From positions 1,116,001 through 1,180,000 of the forward strand of contig JACJYD010000001.1 in NCBI GenBank assembly GCA_020636275.1: a DNA stretch of 64,000 nucleotides, given 5' to 3'. Of this stretch, positions 40,455 through 48,402 are shown one piece after another. The notes below the pieces were generated by a model, which was not told the origin of the DNA, did no database searches, and saw nothing but the letters and a program-made list of their open reading frames with translations. This DNA comes from Lewinellaceae bacterium (GTDB taxonomy: Bacteria; Bacteroidota; Bacteroidia; Chitinophagales; Saprospiraceae). The stretch's first letter is position 1. Each line of letters begins with the position of its first letter. The position numbers and the translations under genes were made by a program.

Positions 40455-40489
40455 CAAAGTTAAGATTTTGAGAAATAATTTGGCGTCAA
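40455..40489 (-). promoter_or_regulatory. Candidate pheS promoter
   Basis: On the minus strand TAACTTTG (40462-40455) fits the -7 consensus, and a TTG at 40489-40487 lies 24 bp upstream, a little long. Transcription would start near 40449, leaving a short leader of about 18 nt. The hairpins at 40517-40587 are therefore upstream of transcription. Confidence 0.5.
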
Positions 40490-40516
40490 TGCGCAAAGTA
40501 GTACTTTTCAAAATTA

Positions 40517-40587
40517 TTTTTTAAGCGCTGCGACCGGAGGGCACAGCGCTTAAAAAAAGTATTGTTCGCGCGAAGTGCGAACAATAC
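40517..40587. repeat. Two adjacent perfect hairpins between divergent genes
   Basis: Hairpin 1 pairs TTTTTTAAGCGCTG with CAGCGCTTAAAAAA. Hairpin 2 pairs GTATTGTTCGC with GCGAACAATAC one base later. pheS and the O-antigen ligase-like gene diverge here, so neither hairpin has a gene to terminate. They form the same double-hairpin layout as 7830-7909, 54837-54913 and 58469-58536. Confidence 0.8.
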
Positions 40588-40636
40588 GATTATTTTTCAG
40601 GCGTTTTTGACCCAAATAAAACGAAGGCCTTCTGAC

Positions 40637-41893
40637 TTGAGATCATTTTTACAATCCTATAAAGCGCTGAGTATTTCCCTGTTCATGATCTGGATGGTGG
40701 CGATGGTGTTTTCCGCCGAGTTCATCCTTTCCCAGGTCATGATCCTGTTCGTGGCAATGGCCTTATTCGAGTACCACCCGGGCTTCCCCTGGTTGCGGTG
40801 GCGCCGGCAATTGCGGGAAAATACCCGTTTGTGGTGGTCGTACCGGCCCTATCTTTTCATCGCTATTCCGTTTTTGCTGGTCCTGGTTTCCACCTTGTGG
40901 TCTTCTGATTTAGACTACACCCTGGAGCGCTTGCGCATCAAACTGCCCTTTCTGGTGCTGCCCTGGGCGCTGGCAGGCATACCCCGGCTCAACCGGAGGG
41001 AGTACAACTACCTGCTCTACTTTTTGGTAGCGCTGATGGTCGTGGCTTGTATGTACGTCGGCCTCAATTACCTGATGCATTTCCAGGAGATCAACAACAT
41101 GATCAGTAAGGGCAAGTCGATACCTACCCCATCCAACCATATTCGCTTCAGCTTGGTTCTGGGATTTGCGATATTGTCGGGATTTTTTCTGATCCAGGAG
41201 CGTTTTGTGATCCGGTTTCGATGGGAGCGGTGGTTGATCCTTGGAATGACGCTGTTTTTGGTGGCTTTTATTCATGTGTTGTCGGTGCGTAGTGGTTTGC
41301 TGGTATTCTATGTGGCGATCCTGGTCTGGTTGCTCCAATATGTATTCAAAACCCGTCGATGGTGGGTAGCTGCCCTAGTCGGTGTTTTGTTGGTAATACT
41401 GCCGGTGGCGGCTTACCAGTTGTTCCCGAGTTTTCGTATGAAAATGGAATACGTGCGCTGGGACCTGTTGCAACATCAGCATGGCACCGGCGCCAATTAC
41501 TCCGATTCCGACCGACTGACTTCCGTGCAGGTGGGGTGGGAGATTGGGAAAAGAAACCCCGTGATCGGTGTGGGCGCCGGCGATCTGAAAGAAGCTGTCG
41601 CACGCGAATACGCCGCTTCTTTTCCCGAAACGGCGCCCAAGATGCCGCATAACCAGTTTGTCACCATCTTCGCGGGGACAGGCGCACTCGGGCTGGGGCT
41701 TTTCATACTGGGCTTTTTCTATCCCTTGTTTTACAGGAGAAATTACCGAGATCCGCTTTTCCTGGCCCTGCACGTGGTCGTGCTGGTGTCTTTTTTGATG
41801 GAAAATACGTTGGAGAATAACTTTGGGGTGTCGTTTTTCCTGTTGTTTCTTCTGCTTGGCCTCAATCACCTGCATCCGGATCCCAATACGTAG
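40637..41893 (+). CDS. O-antigen ligase/polymerase-like (Wzy/WaaL) membrane protein
   Basis: The start is uncertain: TTG at 40637 (LRSFLQSYKALSISLF) is chosen because an earlier start would lie in the hairpin; ATG at 40685 would cut into the first membrane helix. About 418 residues contain 9-12 hydrophobic segments and a large periplasmic loop. After that loop comes IGVGAGDLKEAV, which resembles the Wzy_C signature. These enzymes ligate or polymerise surface glycans. The 3' end overlaps the convergent rhomboid gene by 32 bp. Confidence 0.75.
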   Translation: MRSFLQSYKALSISLFMIWMVAMVFSAEFILSQVMILFVAMALFEYHPGFPWLRWRRQLRENTRLWWSYRPYLFIAIPFLLVLVSTLWSSDLDYTLERLRIKLPFLVLPWALAGIPRLNRREYNYLLYFLVALMVVACMYVGLNYLMHFQEINNMISKGKSIPTPSNHIRFSLVLGFAILSGFFLIQERFVIRFRWERWLILGMTLFLVAFIHVLSVRSGLLVFYVAILVWLLQYVFKTRRWWVAALVGVLLVILPVAAYQLFPSFRMKMEYVRWDLLQHQHGTGANYSDSDRLTSVQVGWEIGKRNPVIGVGAGDLKEAVAREYAASFPETAPKMPHNQFVTIFAGTGALGLGLFILGFFYPLFYRRNYRDPLFLALHVVVLVSFLMENTLENNFGVSFFLLFLLLGLNHLHPDPNT

Positions 41894-42617
41894 CTTCCTC
41901 CTTTGGCAAATTCCGGTTGCGCTGTATGCGGAATAATAACCCTGCCAGCAATCCAAATCCAAACCCGCCGATATGCGCCCACCAGGCAACGCCCTGGCTT
42001 TCCGAAGCGACGGCCCTTAAGGCTTCTGCGCCTGCCAACCACTGTTGGTAGATCCAGATGCCCAGAAAGATGAACGCCGGCAACCGGAACGGGAAGATGA
42101 AGAAAAACAGTTTGATCCGCGACCCGGGGAACATAACCAGATAAGCACCCATGACCGCCGCGATAGCGCCGCTGGCCCCCACCATCGGGGTCATGTCGGC
42201 GCAGGCGGATATTCCACCCATGCAGGGAACGCCTTCGCCGCAGGGCGCACAGCAATAGGCGCTTTCGCCCATATTGAAATAAATGTGCGTGCTGACGGCG
42301 ACCAGCCCGCCGATCAGGTAGAACAGCAAAAAGCGGAAATTGCCCACCGTGGCTTCGATATTGTCGGCAAACACCCACAGGAAGAGCATGTTGCCGATCA
42401 GGTGCCACCACCCGCCGTGGAGGAACATGCTGGTGAAGAGCGTGTACCATTCGCCCTTGTGCAGCACATCGTACGGAATAGCGCCGAACTGACAGACCAA
42501 CTGCCCGTCGAATTGGGTCTGGAAGAGAAAAACCAGGATGTTGATGGCAATAAAGCCATAGCTAAAAAGGGGGAAATGGCCTCCTTTGACCTGGTCGTCG
42601 CCGTAGGGAAAGATCAT
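41862..42617 (-). CDS. Rhomboid-family intramembrane serine protease
   Basis: The 251-residue protein has the catalytic GASG serine motif (MVGASGAIAAVMGAYL, about residues 146-161) and the catalytic histidine in WAHIGGFGFGLLAGLL (about 212-227). HGGWWHLIGNMLFLWVF (about 68-84) is the conserved H-x-x-x-N helix. The segment before the active-site helix (about 120-142) is a short cysteine-rich loop (YCCAPCGEGVPCMGGISACAD). Its start overlaps the stop of the upstream DUF4143 ATPase by 4 bp, so the two are coupled. Confidence 0.9.
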   Translation of the reverse strand: MIFPYGDDQVKGGHFPLFSYGFIAINILVFLFQTQFDGQLVCQFGAIPYDVLHKGEWYTLFTSMFLHGGWWHLIGNMLFLWVFADNIEATVGNFRFLLFYLIGGLVAVSTHIYFNMGESAYCCAPCGEGVPCMGGISACADMTPMVGASGAIAAVMGAYLVMFPGSRIKLFFFIFPFRLPAFIFLGIWIYQQWLAGAEALRAVASESQGVAWWAHIGGFGFGLLAGLLFRIQRNRNLPKEEATYWDPDAGD

Positions 42618-43771
42618 TGTAACGTATTTTTTGTTAACCGGCCAATCTCCAGAAGTGGCAGGACGGTAATATCTTCAGCCAATCGATAGACCTTGTCTCC
42701 CGGATAGACGATCCAAAGGTGGTCAATGTGGAGGTCTTTCATCGCGTGATACATGGACTTGGTGGTTTTTGGAGCATCGGCATATTTGAATTCCACTCCG
42801 AAATTCAGGCCTTTATCTTGCCAAAAAAGATCGATCTCAACCCCGGAATGAGCAGCATAGAAGAAAACTTCGTTGTCGCGTTTGGATAAAGTTGAAACCG
42901 TTTCCTCCAATGCAAATCCTTCCCATGAAGCGCCAAGTTTGGGATTCCTCTTTAGATCGGTGAGCGTATGGATCGATTGCAGGGCATGGAAAATTCCCGA
43001 ATCTCTCAAATATAATTTTGGGGTTTTTACCAACCGCTTTCCTATGTTCGTATGCCAGGGTAAAAGGATTCGGAGCATAAAGGTGTCTTCCAATATGGAA
43101 ATGTAGTGCTTTACCGTTTTGTCGGTTAATCCAAAGGACCGGCCAAGTTCGCTGTAGTTTAAGATTTGACCATGATAATGGCTGACCATCGTCCAAAACC
43201 GGTACATCACGGATGCGGGGATATTGCTCCCCATCAGGGCCAGATCCTTTTCCAGGAAGGTAGATATAAAATTGGATCGCCAAAGCATACTTCTCTGATC
43301 GGAATCGGCCAAAAAAGACCGGGGGAATCCACCTCTTAGCCAAAGGTCGTTTATTTTACCTGTTCCCGTTTCGGCAAGGTTCAACCCCGTCAGGTAATAA
43401 TACCCGATCCGCCCTGCCAGCGACTCGCCACTTTGTTGCCGAATATTCGATGACGCGCTGCCGAGAAGAAGGTATTTTTGACCTGCATGGTTGTCAACCA
43501 GGTATCTGATCACGGGGAAAAGGTCCGGTTTTCGCTGAACTTCATCGATCATGATCAGCCCTTTCAACTCTTCCAGCGCAAGCAAGGGGTTCTCCAGGAT
43601 GAGAAGATCCCGGGGATTTTCCAAGTCAAAAATATGGTCGGGCTTAAAGGTTTTTGCAAGCGTGGTTTTGCCTACCTGGCGAGGCCCCAATATAGCGGTA
43701 ACTGGAAATAGCTCCTGAAGCTCCTTTACCTTAAGATAGTCCTTTTCCCGCGCTATGAAAGAGGTGGACAT
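42614..43771 (-). CDS. AAA ATPase with DUF4143 domain
   Basis: The 385-residue protein has Walker A LGPRQVGKTTLAKTF (about residues 31-45) and Walker B-like GLIMIDEVQRKPDLFPVIR (about 71-89). The C-terminal DUF4143 part has LRDSGIFHAL and EVFFYAAHSGVEIDLFW, the latter nuclease-like. This family is abundant in Bacteroidota and archaea, is often subject to horizontal transfer, and has no known function; some are toxin-antitoxin-like or mobile. A strong hairpin precedes it. Confidence 0.9.
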   Translation of the reverse strand: MSTSFIAREKDYLKVKELQELFPVTAILGPRQVGKTTLAKTFKPDHIFDLENPRDLLILENPLLALEELKGLIMIDEVQRKPDLFPVIRYLVDNHAGQKYLLLGSASSNIRQQSGESLAGRIGYYYLTGLNLAETGTGKINDLWLRGGFPRSFLADSDQRSMLWRSNFISTFLEKDLALMGSNIPASVMYRFWTMVSHYHGQILNYSELGRSFGLTDKTVKHYISILEDTFMLRILLPWHTNIGKRLVKTPKLYLRDSGIFHALQSIHTLTDLKRNPKLGASWEGFALEETVSTLSKRDNEVFFYAAHSGVEIDLFWQDKGLNFGVEFKYADAPKTTKSMYHAMKDLHIDHLWIVYPGDKVYRLAEDITVLPLLEIGRLTKNTLQ

Positions 43772-43799
43772 TAGAGAATTTTATTCAAATATATATTTT

Positions 43800-43840
43800 A
43801 TACTTGAAAATTCGGAATGGTACTCCGAATTTTCAAGTAT
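43800..43840. terminator. Hairpin downstream of the DUF4143 gene start region
   Basis: Perfect 17-nt arms (ATACTTGAAAATTCGGA and complement) enclose ATGGTAC, followed by TTTTT on the plus strand. It separates the upstream hypothetical gene (ends 43853) from the DUF4143 gene (starts 43771). Confidence 0.7.
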
Positions 43841-43852
43841 TTTTTATTTTCA

Positions 43853-46192
43853 TTATTTCAACGCATACGCCCGAAAATACTGACATTCCCGGAGCACTTG
43901 CTTATAGAACTGAGTTTCCGCATAATCGCTCTTCAATCGCCGGTAATAGATCGAAAAATCCTCCGGCAACACGGGGATCTGATTGCAACAAAGCGGCTGG
44001 TAGGCATCACTCATGTAGTAAAGCAGCCGCTCGCACTTGGCGGCCATGAAGGTAGCCCGGGCCGCCAGTTCGGGGTTTTTGGCGTTGGCCCTGGCTAATT
44101 CCAGGTAGCCCAAGGCCCGGTTTACGTCCAGTACCTCTTTGTTTCCAAAAGGCGCGTTGCCGTACGGCTGTACGTCCCCCTTGCGAAGCCGGTCCCAGGT
44201 CGCGCCCGACCGGAAGTAGTCCATGGCTTTCCAGGACCGGCCAAAATACGAGCAGTTGTATAAGGCAACCCCGATCCGGTAGTAGTAGATGGCGTTGTTG
44301 TCGAACTCGGCTTTTGCCTTGTATTCCAGGTCGATCAAGGTCTCCAGCAACTCACCCCGGTTGTATTGGTCAAGGGTGTCGCGCTCCTCCGGACAGTTGA
44401 TACAGTCGATGATCTTCAGCCGGAAAGGATGGAAAATGCCGAAATTGTCCCACTCGGCCGTGGGAATATTCTGATAAAGACTGAGCGCCGCTTCCAGTTG
44501 ATAGTCCTGAAAAAGGGTAAGCGCCCACATATCCCAAAGTGCACTGGTCATGGTGTTGCCCTGTTCGTCTTTGAGCAGGAGCATTTCCAGGTTGTTGGGG
44601 TCGGGGTCTTCGGCAATTTTGAGGAGGTCCCTGATAACTTCCTCCTTGGGGTTCATCTTCAGGTCGCGGTACGAATATTGAGACCGAAATGCCTTCCCCG
44701 GCCGGCCGTTCTCCTCGTACAGGGCGGTGAATTTGTCGCGCAGAAAATCAGGCAGGTCTTTGTATTTCGAAAAGAGTTTGTCGCGTCGGATCTTGTAGCC
44801 CAGTTGCTCGATGGAGTCGTTGAGCTGGTCGAGGGCATAGATCTGCTGGAGCAACATAAAGACCTGCAGTTGTTCTTTCAGGGCTTTGTTCTTGAAGGCT
44901 CCATTCAATTCTTCAAACGTCTTTCCCGCTGCGTAGTAATCTCCGGCGAGCAGTTCGAGGTAGCCTTCGGCCAAATACCAGACATTGGGACGGGCCACGA
45001 GGCCTTCCTGCCGAACCTGGCGGACGAACTTCTGCAGTTCGATCACGTAGGCGCCGGCGAAGGGGCGGGGTCTTTTGTAGTACCGCTGGTTGGCCAGCCG
45101 GTTGTTGTTAAAATCGAGGCCGAGGAGGTCCTTTTCCAGTTCCTGGACCTCCTTGACGAGCAGGACCTCCATGTATTCGTTTTTGGGGTTGATCTCATAG
45201 ATCTTCTGCATTTCTTCCAGGGCCTTGCTGTTGGTGGCAGAGCCCCGGATCGCGTAGAGGGTGGCACGCTCTTCGTCGGTGGCGCACATCAGGAGGCATT
45301 GCTTCCATTCCTCATCGTCTTTCAGGTAAAAGCTCTGATAGGCGCTGGCCCGGCGGCTGGGGCAGTTTTGGAAGATCAGGCTGTACAGGTAAGAGGCTTC
45401 CACGTTTTCACCCAGGGCGCGCAGCGCACCAGCTTTGTGGCCGAGCGTCCAGTAGAAAATGATGCTCTTTTTCCCGTCGATGATCGGCACGTCGAGTTTG
45501 GGCAAGAGATAGTCGTAAAGCTCGATGGCGCGGTCGTACAGCTTTGCGTAGTGGGCTAGTCGGACGATCTGATAGGCGTACCGGAGACGGATATTATCGG
45601 AATCGGTAACCTTAAACAGGTCGATCCCTTCCTCGATCAGTTTCTCCATGGCGGCAACGTCGCGCTTTTTTTCTTCCCAGGGGCCCTGGCTTACTACATG
45701 CGGTTCGCATTTTTTGGCAAAAATGAGGTAATCGACGGTCTGCACACAGCGATACCGTTTGAGGTATTTGGCAAAGGTGTTGTTGGTGAGTTCATAGGGC
45801 AGGGGCAGGTTTTTATTGAGAATGGAGGTGCGGAACTGCTCCAGGGTCTGGATGGATATTTTGTACACGACCCGGTGGATGTCGGCGGGATAGGCCTCTT
45901 TACAACTGCGGGAAACCCATTCGGATATGTTGTCATTTTTTTGAATGTCTGCCGTGCTGTCGATAAAATGGCTGTAGAGGTCCTTAAAGCGAAGCAGGAT
46001 GGGAAATCCGGCGCTGGTGGTGTCCAGATAGTCTGGGTTGAGGAAGGCATATCCCTTAAAGCCCTGGGTAGAAGGCCCGCAGGCGTCGGCAGCCGGCGGT
46101 TGCGGGGGGACCAATATCAGCAGCCCCAGCAGGAGGGCAGCGATGATCCCGTTAATGCGCCAAAAGGTGGAAGACCGTTTCCAGTTCCTCAT
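43853..46192 (-). CDS. Unrecognised 779-aa exported protein, TPR-like
   Basis: I do not recognise this protein. It starts with an export or membrane anchor segment (GIIAALLLGLLILVPPQPPAAD) followed by CGPSTQGFKGYAF. The rest is helical and rich in aromatic/leucine pairs, such as YLAEGYLELLAGDYYAAGKTFEEL and YRIGVALYNCSYFGRSWKAMDYF, which suggests TPR-like solenoid repeats. It overlaps the upstream lipoprotein gene by 41 bp, so the two are probably made together, after kdsD. A role in the cell envelope is inferred from export signals only. Confidence 0.6.
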   Translation of the reverse strand: MRNWKRSSTFWRINGIIAALLLGLLILVPPQPPAADACGPSTQGFKGYAFLNPDYLDTTSAGFPILLRFKDLYSHFIDSTADIQKNDNISEWVSRSCKEAYPADIHRVVYKISIQTLEQFRTSILNKNLPLPYELTNNTFAKYLKRYRCVQTVDYLIFAKKCEPHVVSQGPWEEKKRDVAAMEKLIEEGIDLFKVTDSDNIRLRYAYQIVRLAHYAKLYDRAIELYDYLLPKLDVPIIDGKKSIIFYWTLGHKAGALRALGENVEASYLYSLIFQNCPSRRASAYQSFYLKDDEEWKQCLLMCATDEERATLYAIRGSATNSKALEEMQKIYEINPKNEYMEVLLVKEVQELEKDLLGLDFNNNRLANQRYYKRPRPFAGAYVIELQKFVRQVRQEGLVARPNVWYLAEGYLELLAGDYYAAGKTFEELNGAFKNKALKEQLQVFMLLQQIYALDQLNDSIEQLGYKIRRDKLFSKYKDLPDFLRDKFTALYEENGRPGKAFRSQYSYRDLKMNPKEEVIRDLLKIAEDPDPNNLEMLLLKDEQGNTMTSALWDMWALTLFQDYQLEAALSLYQNIPTAEWDNFGIFHPFRLKIIDCINCPEERDTLDQYNRGELLETLIDLEYKAKAEFDNNAIYYYRIGVALYNCSYFGRSWKAMDYFRSGATWDRLRKGDVQPYGNAPFGNKEVLDVNRALGYLELARANAKNPELAARATFMAAKCERLLYYMSDAYQPLCCNQIPVLPEDFSIYYRRLKSDYAETQFYKQVLRECQYFRAYALK

Positions 46193-47198
46193 GGGAGTAA
46201 TATTTAATCGTTTCAGGAGCCAAGTAGTAGAACGACACCCATTCGGGCGGGCGGTTCAACATCCGGCGCAAGTCGCGGGCCGCCGACTGCAACTGGCCGG
46301 CAGCTACCCATTCCAGCCGGATCAGGTCGCCCGCATACAAATAATACCCGTCAAGATAGGTACTTTTTCGGACCTCCACATGGGTGCCGTCGCGGAAAAC
46401 AAAGCGGCTGGTGTCGCTCAGGCCGGGGTCGGAAAGATTGTTGATGAGTCGCACCATTTTCCCGTCCCGGAAAACCACCCCCCAGCGGAAAATCGGCAAG
46501 GCCAGATCGAGCGGGAGGGGATAGGAGTCAAAGTTGTAGTAATAATCGCCGGCCGTCTGCAGATCCAGAATGGAGTTGGTGGTCCCGGGATCATCTACGG
46601 TTCCCATGTTGTAGAACATCAGCATGCCGCGGTCGACCGGAGGAACGCCTGTGCGCTGGTGGTACTTCACCTGGTGGAGGCGGATGGTGGCGGATAGGGT
46701 TGCGCCCCCGGGCTTCAGGACGCTGTTCACGGTTTCCAGGAATTGAAAATAACGGTCGCGGGTGCCTTCCGTCCAGTCGCAGTCGAATTGCCACTCGGGC
46801 GCGGTGGGAGCCCCCAGTTGGTCGCGAAGCTTTGTCTGTGCTTTCCGGACCAGCCGCAGGGCCAGGGAATCGGTTTCCACCTCCGACAAATGCTCGAAGG
46901 TACGGTTGGTGATAAAGAAAGTAGGCACGATCTGGCGGGTAATGCGCGGAACGGTATCGGGCGCCTGCAACACTCCGACCGGCACGGCGGCCTGCAAACC
47001 TTCGTCCCAGTCGATGTCGAACAGGCGGAGATAGATCCGCTGGATGTGCTGTTCATCCAGCCATTGGCGCTCCTCCGGGGTGAGGGAAAAATCGCTTTCC
47101 CAGTGGTAGACGGCCGGCCGGGGAGTCGTGTCCCCGCTTCGGCAGGCGCCTGCCAGACCGGCGAGGAGGGCGATCAAAAAAAGGTAGATCGGTTTCAC
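46152..47198 (-). CDS. Unrecognised lipoprotein, glycoside-hydrolase-like pattern
   Basis: The start is a GTG at 47198. The N-terminus has a clear lipobox (LLAGLAGACRSGD), so the mature protein is lipid-anchored. The body (about 320 residues) alternates beta strands and helices with acidic strand ends (QIVPTFFITNRTF, WQFDCDWTEGTRDRYFQFL, MFYNMGTVDDP, WVSFYYLAPETIKYYS). This recalls a TIM-barrel hydrolase, but I cannot name a family. It overlaps the kdsD stop by 4 bp and the next gene start by 41 bp. Confidence 0.6.
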   Translation of the reverse strand: MKPIYLFLIALLAGLAGACRSGDTTPRPAVYHWESDFSLTPEERQWLDEQHIQRIYLRLFDIDWDEGLQAAVPVGVLQAPDTVPRITRQIVPTFFITNRTFEHLSEVETDSLALRLVRKAQTKLRDQLGAPTAPEWQFDCDWTEGTRDRYFQFLETVNSVLKPGGATLSATIRLHQVKYHQRTGVPPVDRGMLMFYNMGTVDDPGTTNSILDLQTAGDYYYNFDSYPLPLDLALPIFRWGVVFRDGKMVRLINNLSDPGLSDTSRFVFRDGTHVEVRKSTYLDGYYLYAGDLIRLEWVAAGQLQSAARDLRRMLNRPPEWVSFYYLAPETIKYYSHEELETVFHLLAH

Positions 47199-48223
47199 AG
47201 CAATCCTTCTCTGATGAGATCGTGGAGGTGGATGATGCCGAGGTAGGCTTCCTCTCTGACCACGATCAGTTGGGTGATGCTGTGTTTGCGCATTTGTTCG
47301 AGGGCGTGCACGGCGAGCTCGTCGGGGCCGATGGTCTTGGGGTGGCGGGTCATGATCTGGCCTGCCTGGAGGTTGGACAGATCCTGTTTCCGTTCGAGCA
47401 TCCGGCGCAGGTCGCCGTCGGTGATGACCCCCTGCACCTGCCCATTCGCATCGGTGACCACGGCGCAGCCCAATCGTTTGGAGGTCATTTCGAGGATAGT
47501 CCTGTCGAGTGGGGTATCCGCCGATACGCAGGGGCGTTCATTGGAGGGGTAGAGGTCGCTGACGCGCAGGTAGAGTTGTTTGCCCAGGGCGCCGCCGGGA
47601 TGGAACTGGGCAAAATCGAGGGGACTGAACCCCCGCAAAGCGAGGAGCGCCGTGGCCAGGGCGTCGCCCATAGCCGCCTGAGCGGTCGTACTGGCCGTGG
47701 GCGCCAGGTTGTTGGGATCTGCTTCCTGGTCGACCGGAGTATGGAGGATCAGGTCGGCCTGTTTGCCGAGGTAGGAATCGGAGCGGCTCACCATGGCCAC
47801 CAGGAGGTTGCCCAGGTGCTTGACCAGGGGGACGAGGAGTTTGATCTCGGGAGTTTCGCCGCTCTTCGACAAGCAGATCACCACGTCCCGGGATTGGATC
47901 ATACCCAGGTCGCCGTGGATGGCGTCGGCCGCGTGCATGAACAGGGCCGGCGTACCGGTGGAGTTGAAGGTGGACACGATCTTTTGGGCGATCAGGGCAC
48001 TCTTTCCGATCCCGGTGACCACTACTCGTCCCTGCGACTGAAAAATGCGTTGAACACAAGTCACAAAATCGCTGTTTACCCCTTGTTCAAGCGCTGCAAC
48101 CGCTTCACTTTCAATGCGAATGGTGCGAAGGGCAGTTTCTCTGATGATTTTTTCCGAATTCGACAATTTTTTCTTACTTTTGGTGGCTTTTTGAAAAAGG
48201 GAGGCAATCGGAGCCCTTCCCAA
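47195..48223 (-). CDS. kdsD: Arabinose-5-phosphate isomerase (KdsD/KpsF/GutQ family)
   Basis: This enzyme isomerises ribulose-5-phosphate to arabinose-5-phosphate, the first step to KDO for LPS. The N-terminal SIS domain has VVTGIGKSALIAQKIVSTFNSTGTPALFMH (about 70-99), DLGMIQSRDVVICLSKSGETPEI and FAQFHPGGALGKQL. Two CBS domains follow (about 210-342; VITDGDLRRML). The start is uncertain: TTG at 48223 or TTG at 48166 (LSNSEKIIRE), the latter fitting family length better. It heads a three-gene minus-strand operon. Confidence 0.9.
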   Translation of the reverse strand: MGRAPIASLFQKATKSKKKLSNSEKIIRETALRTIRIESEAVAALEQGVNSDFVTCVQRIFQSQGRVVVTGIGKSALIAQKIVSTFNSTGTPALFMHAADAIHGDLGMIQSRDVVICLSKSGETPEIKLLVPLVKHLGNLLVAMVSRSDSYLGKQADLILHTPVDQEADPNNLAPTASTTAQAAMGDALATALLALRGFSPLDFAQFHPGGALGKQLYLRVSDLYPSNERPCVSADTPLDRTILEMTSKRLGCAVVTDANGQVQGVITDGDLRRMLERKQDLSNLQAGQIMTRHPKTIGPDELAVHALEQMRKHSITQLIVVREEAYLGIIHLHDLIREGLL

Positions 48224-48370
48224 AAAAAGGTGGTTTAAATGTTCCTAAGTACTTGGAAACCACTTTGGAAAAAGCTATCTTAATGTGACGTATGCAGATA
48301 GGGATTCGTCCTAGACATGCGTTGATAAATTCCCGCTTAAACCAAAATTGACCTTTTTAGTTAATTTATG

Positions 48371-48389
48371 CCGGAGGCATTTCCTCCGG
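48371..48389 (+). promoter_or_regulatory. Leader hairpin directly before recQ
   Basis: CCGGAGG pairs with CCTCCGG around CATTT and ends 13 nt before the recQ ATG. It is preceded by TTAATTTATG, the same sequence that precedes the hairpin before aroQ (50605). There is no T-run, so a leader function is more likely than termination. Confidence 0.5.
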
Positions 48390-48402
48390 AATTTGCGTTC
48401 CC

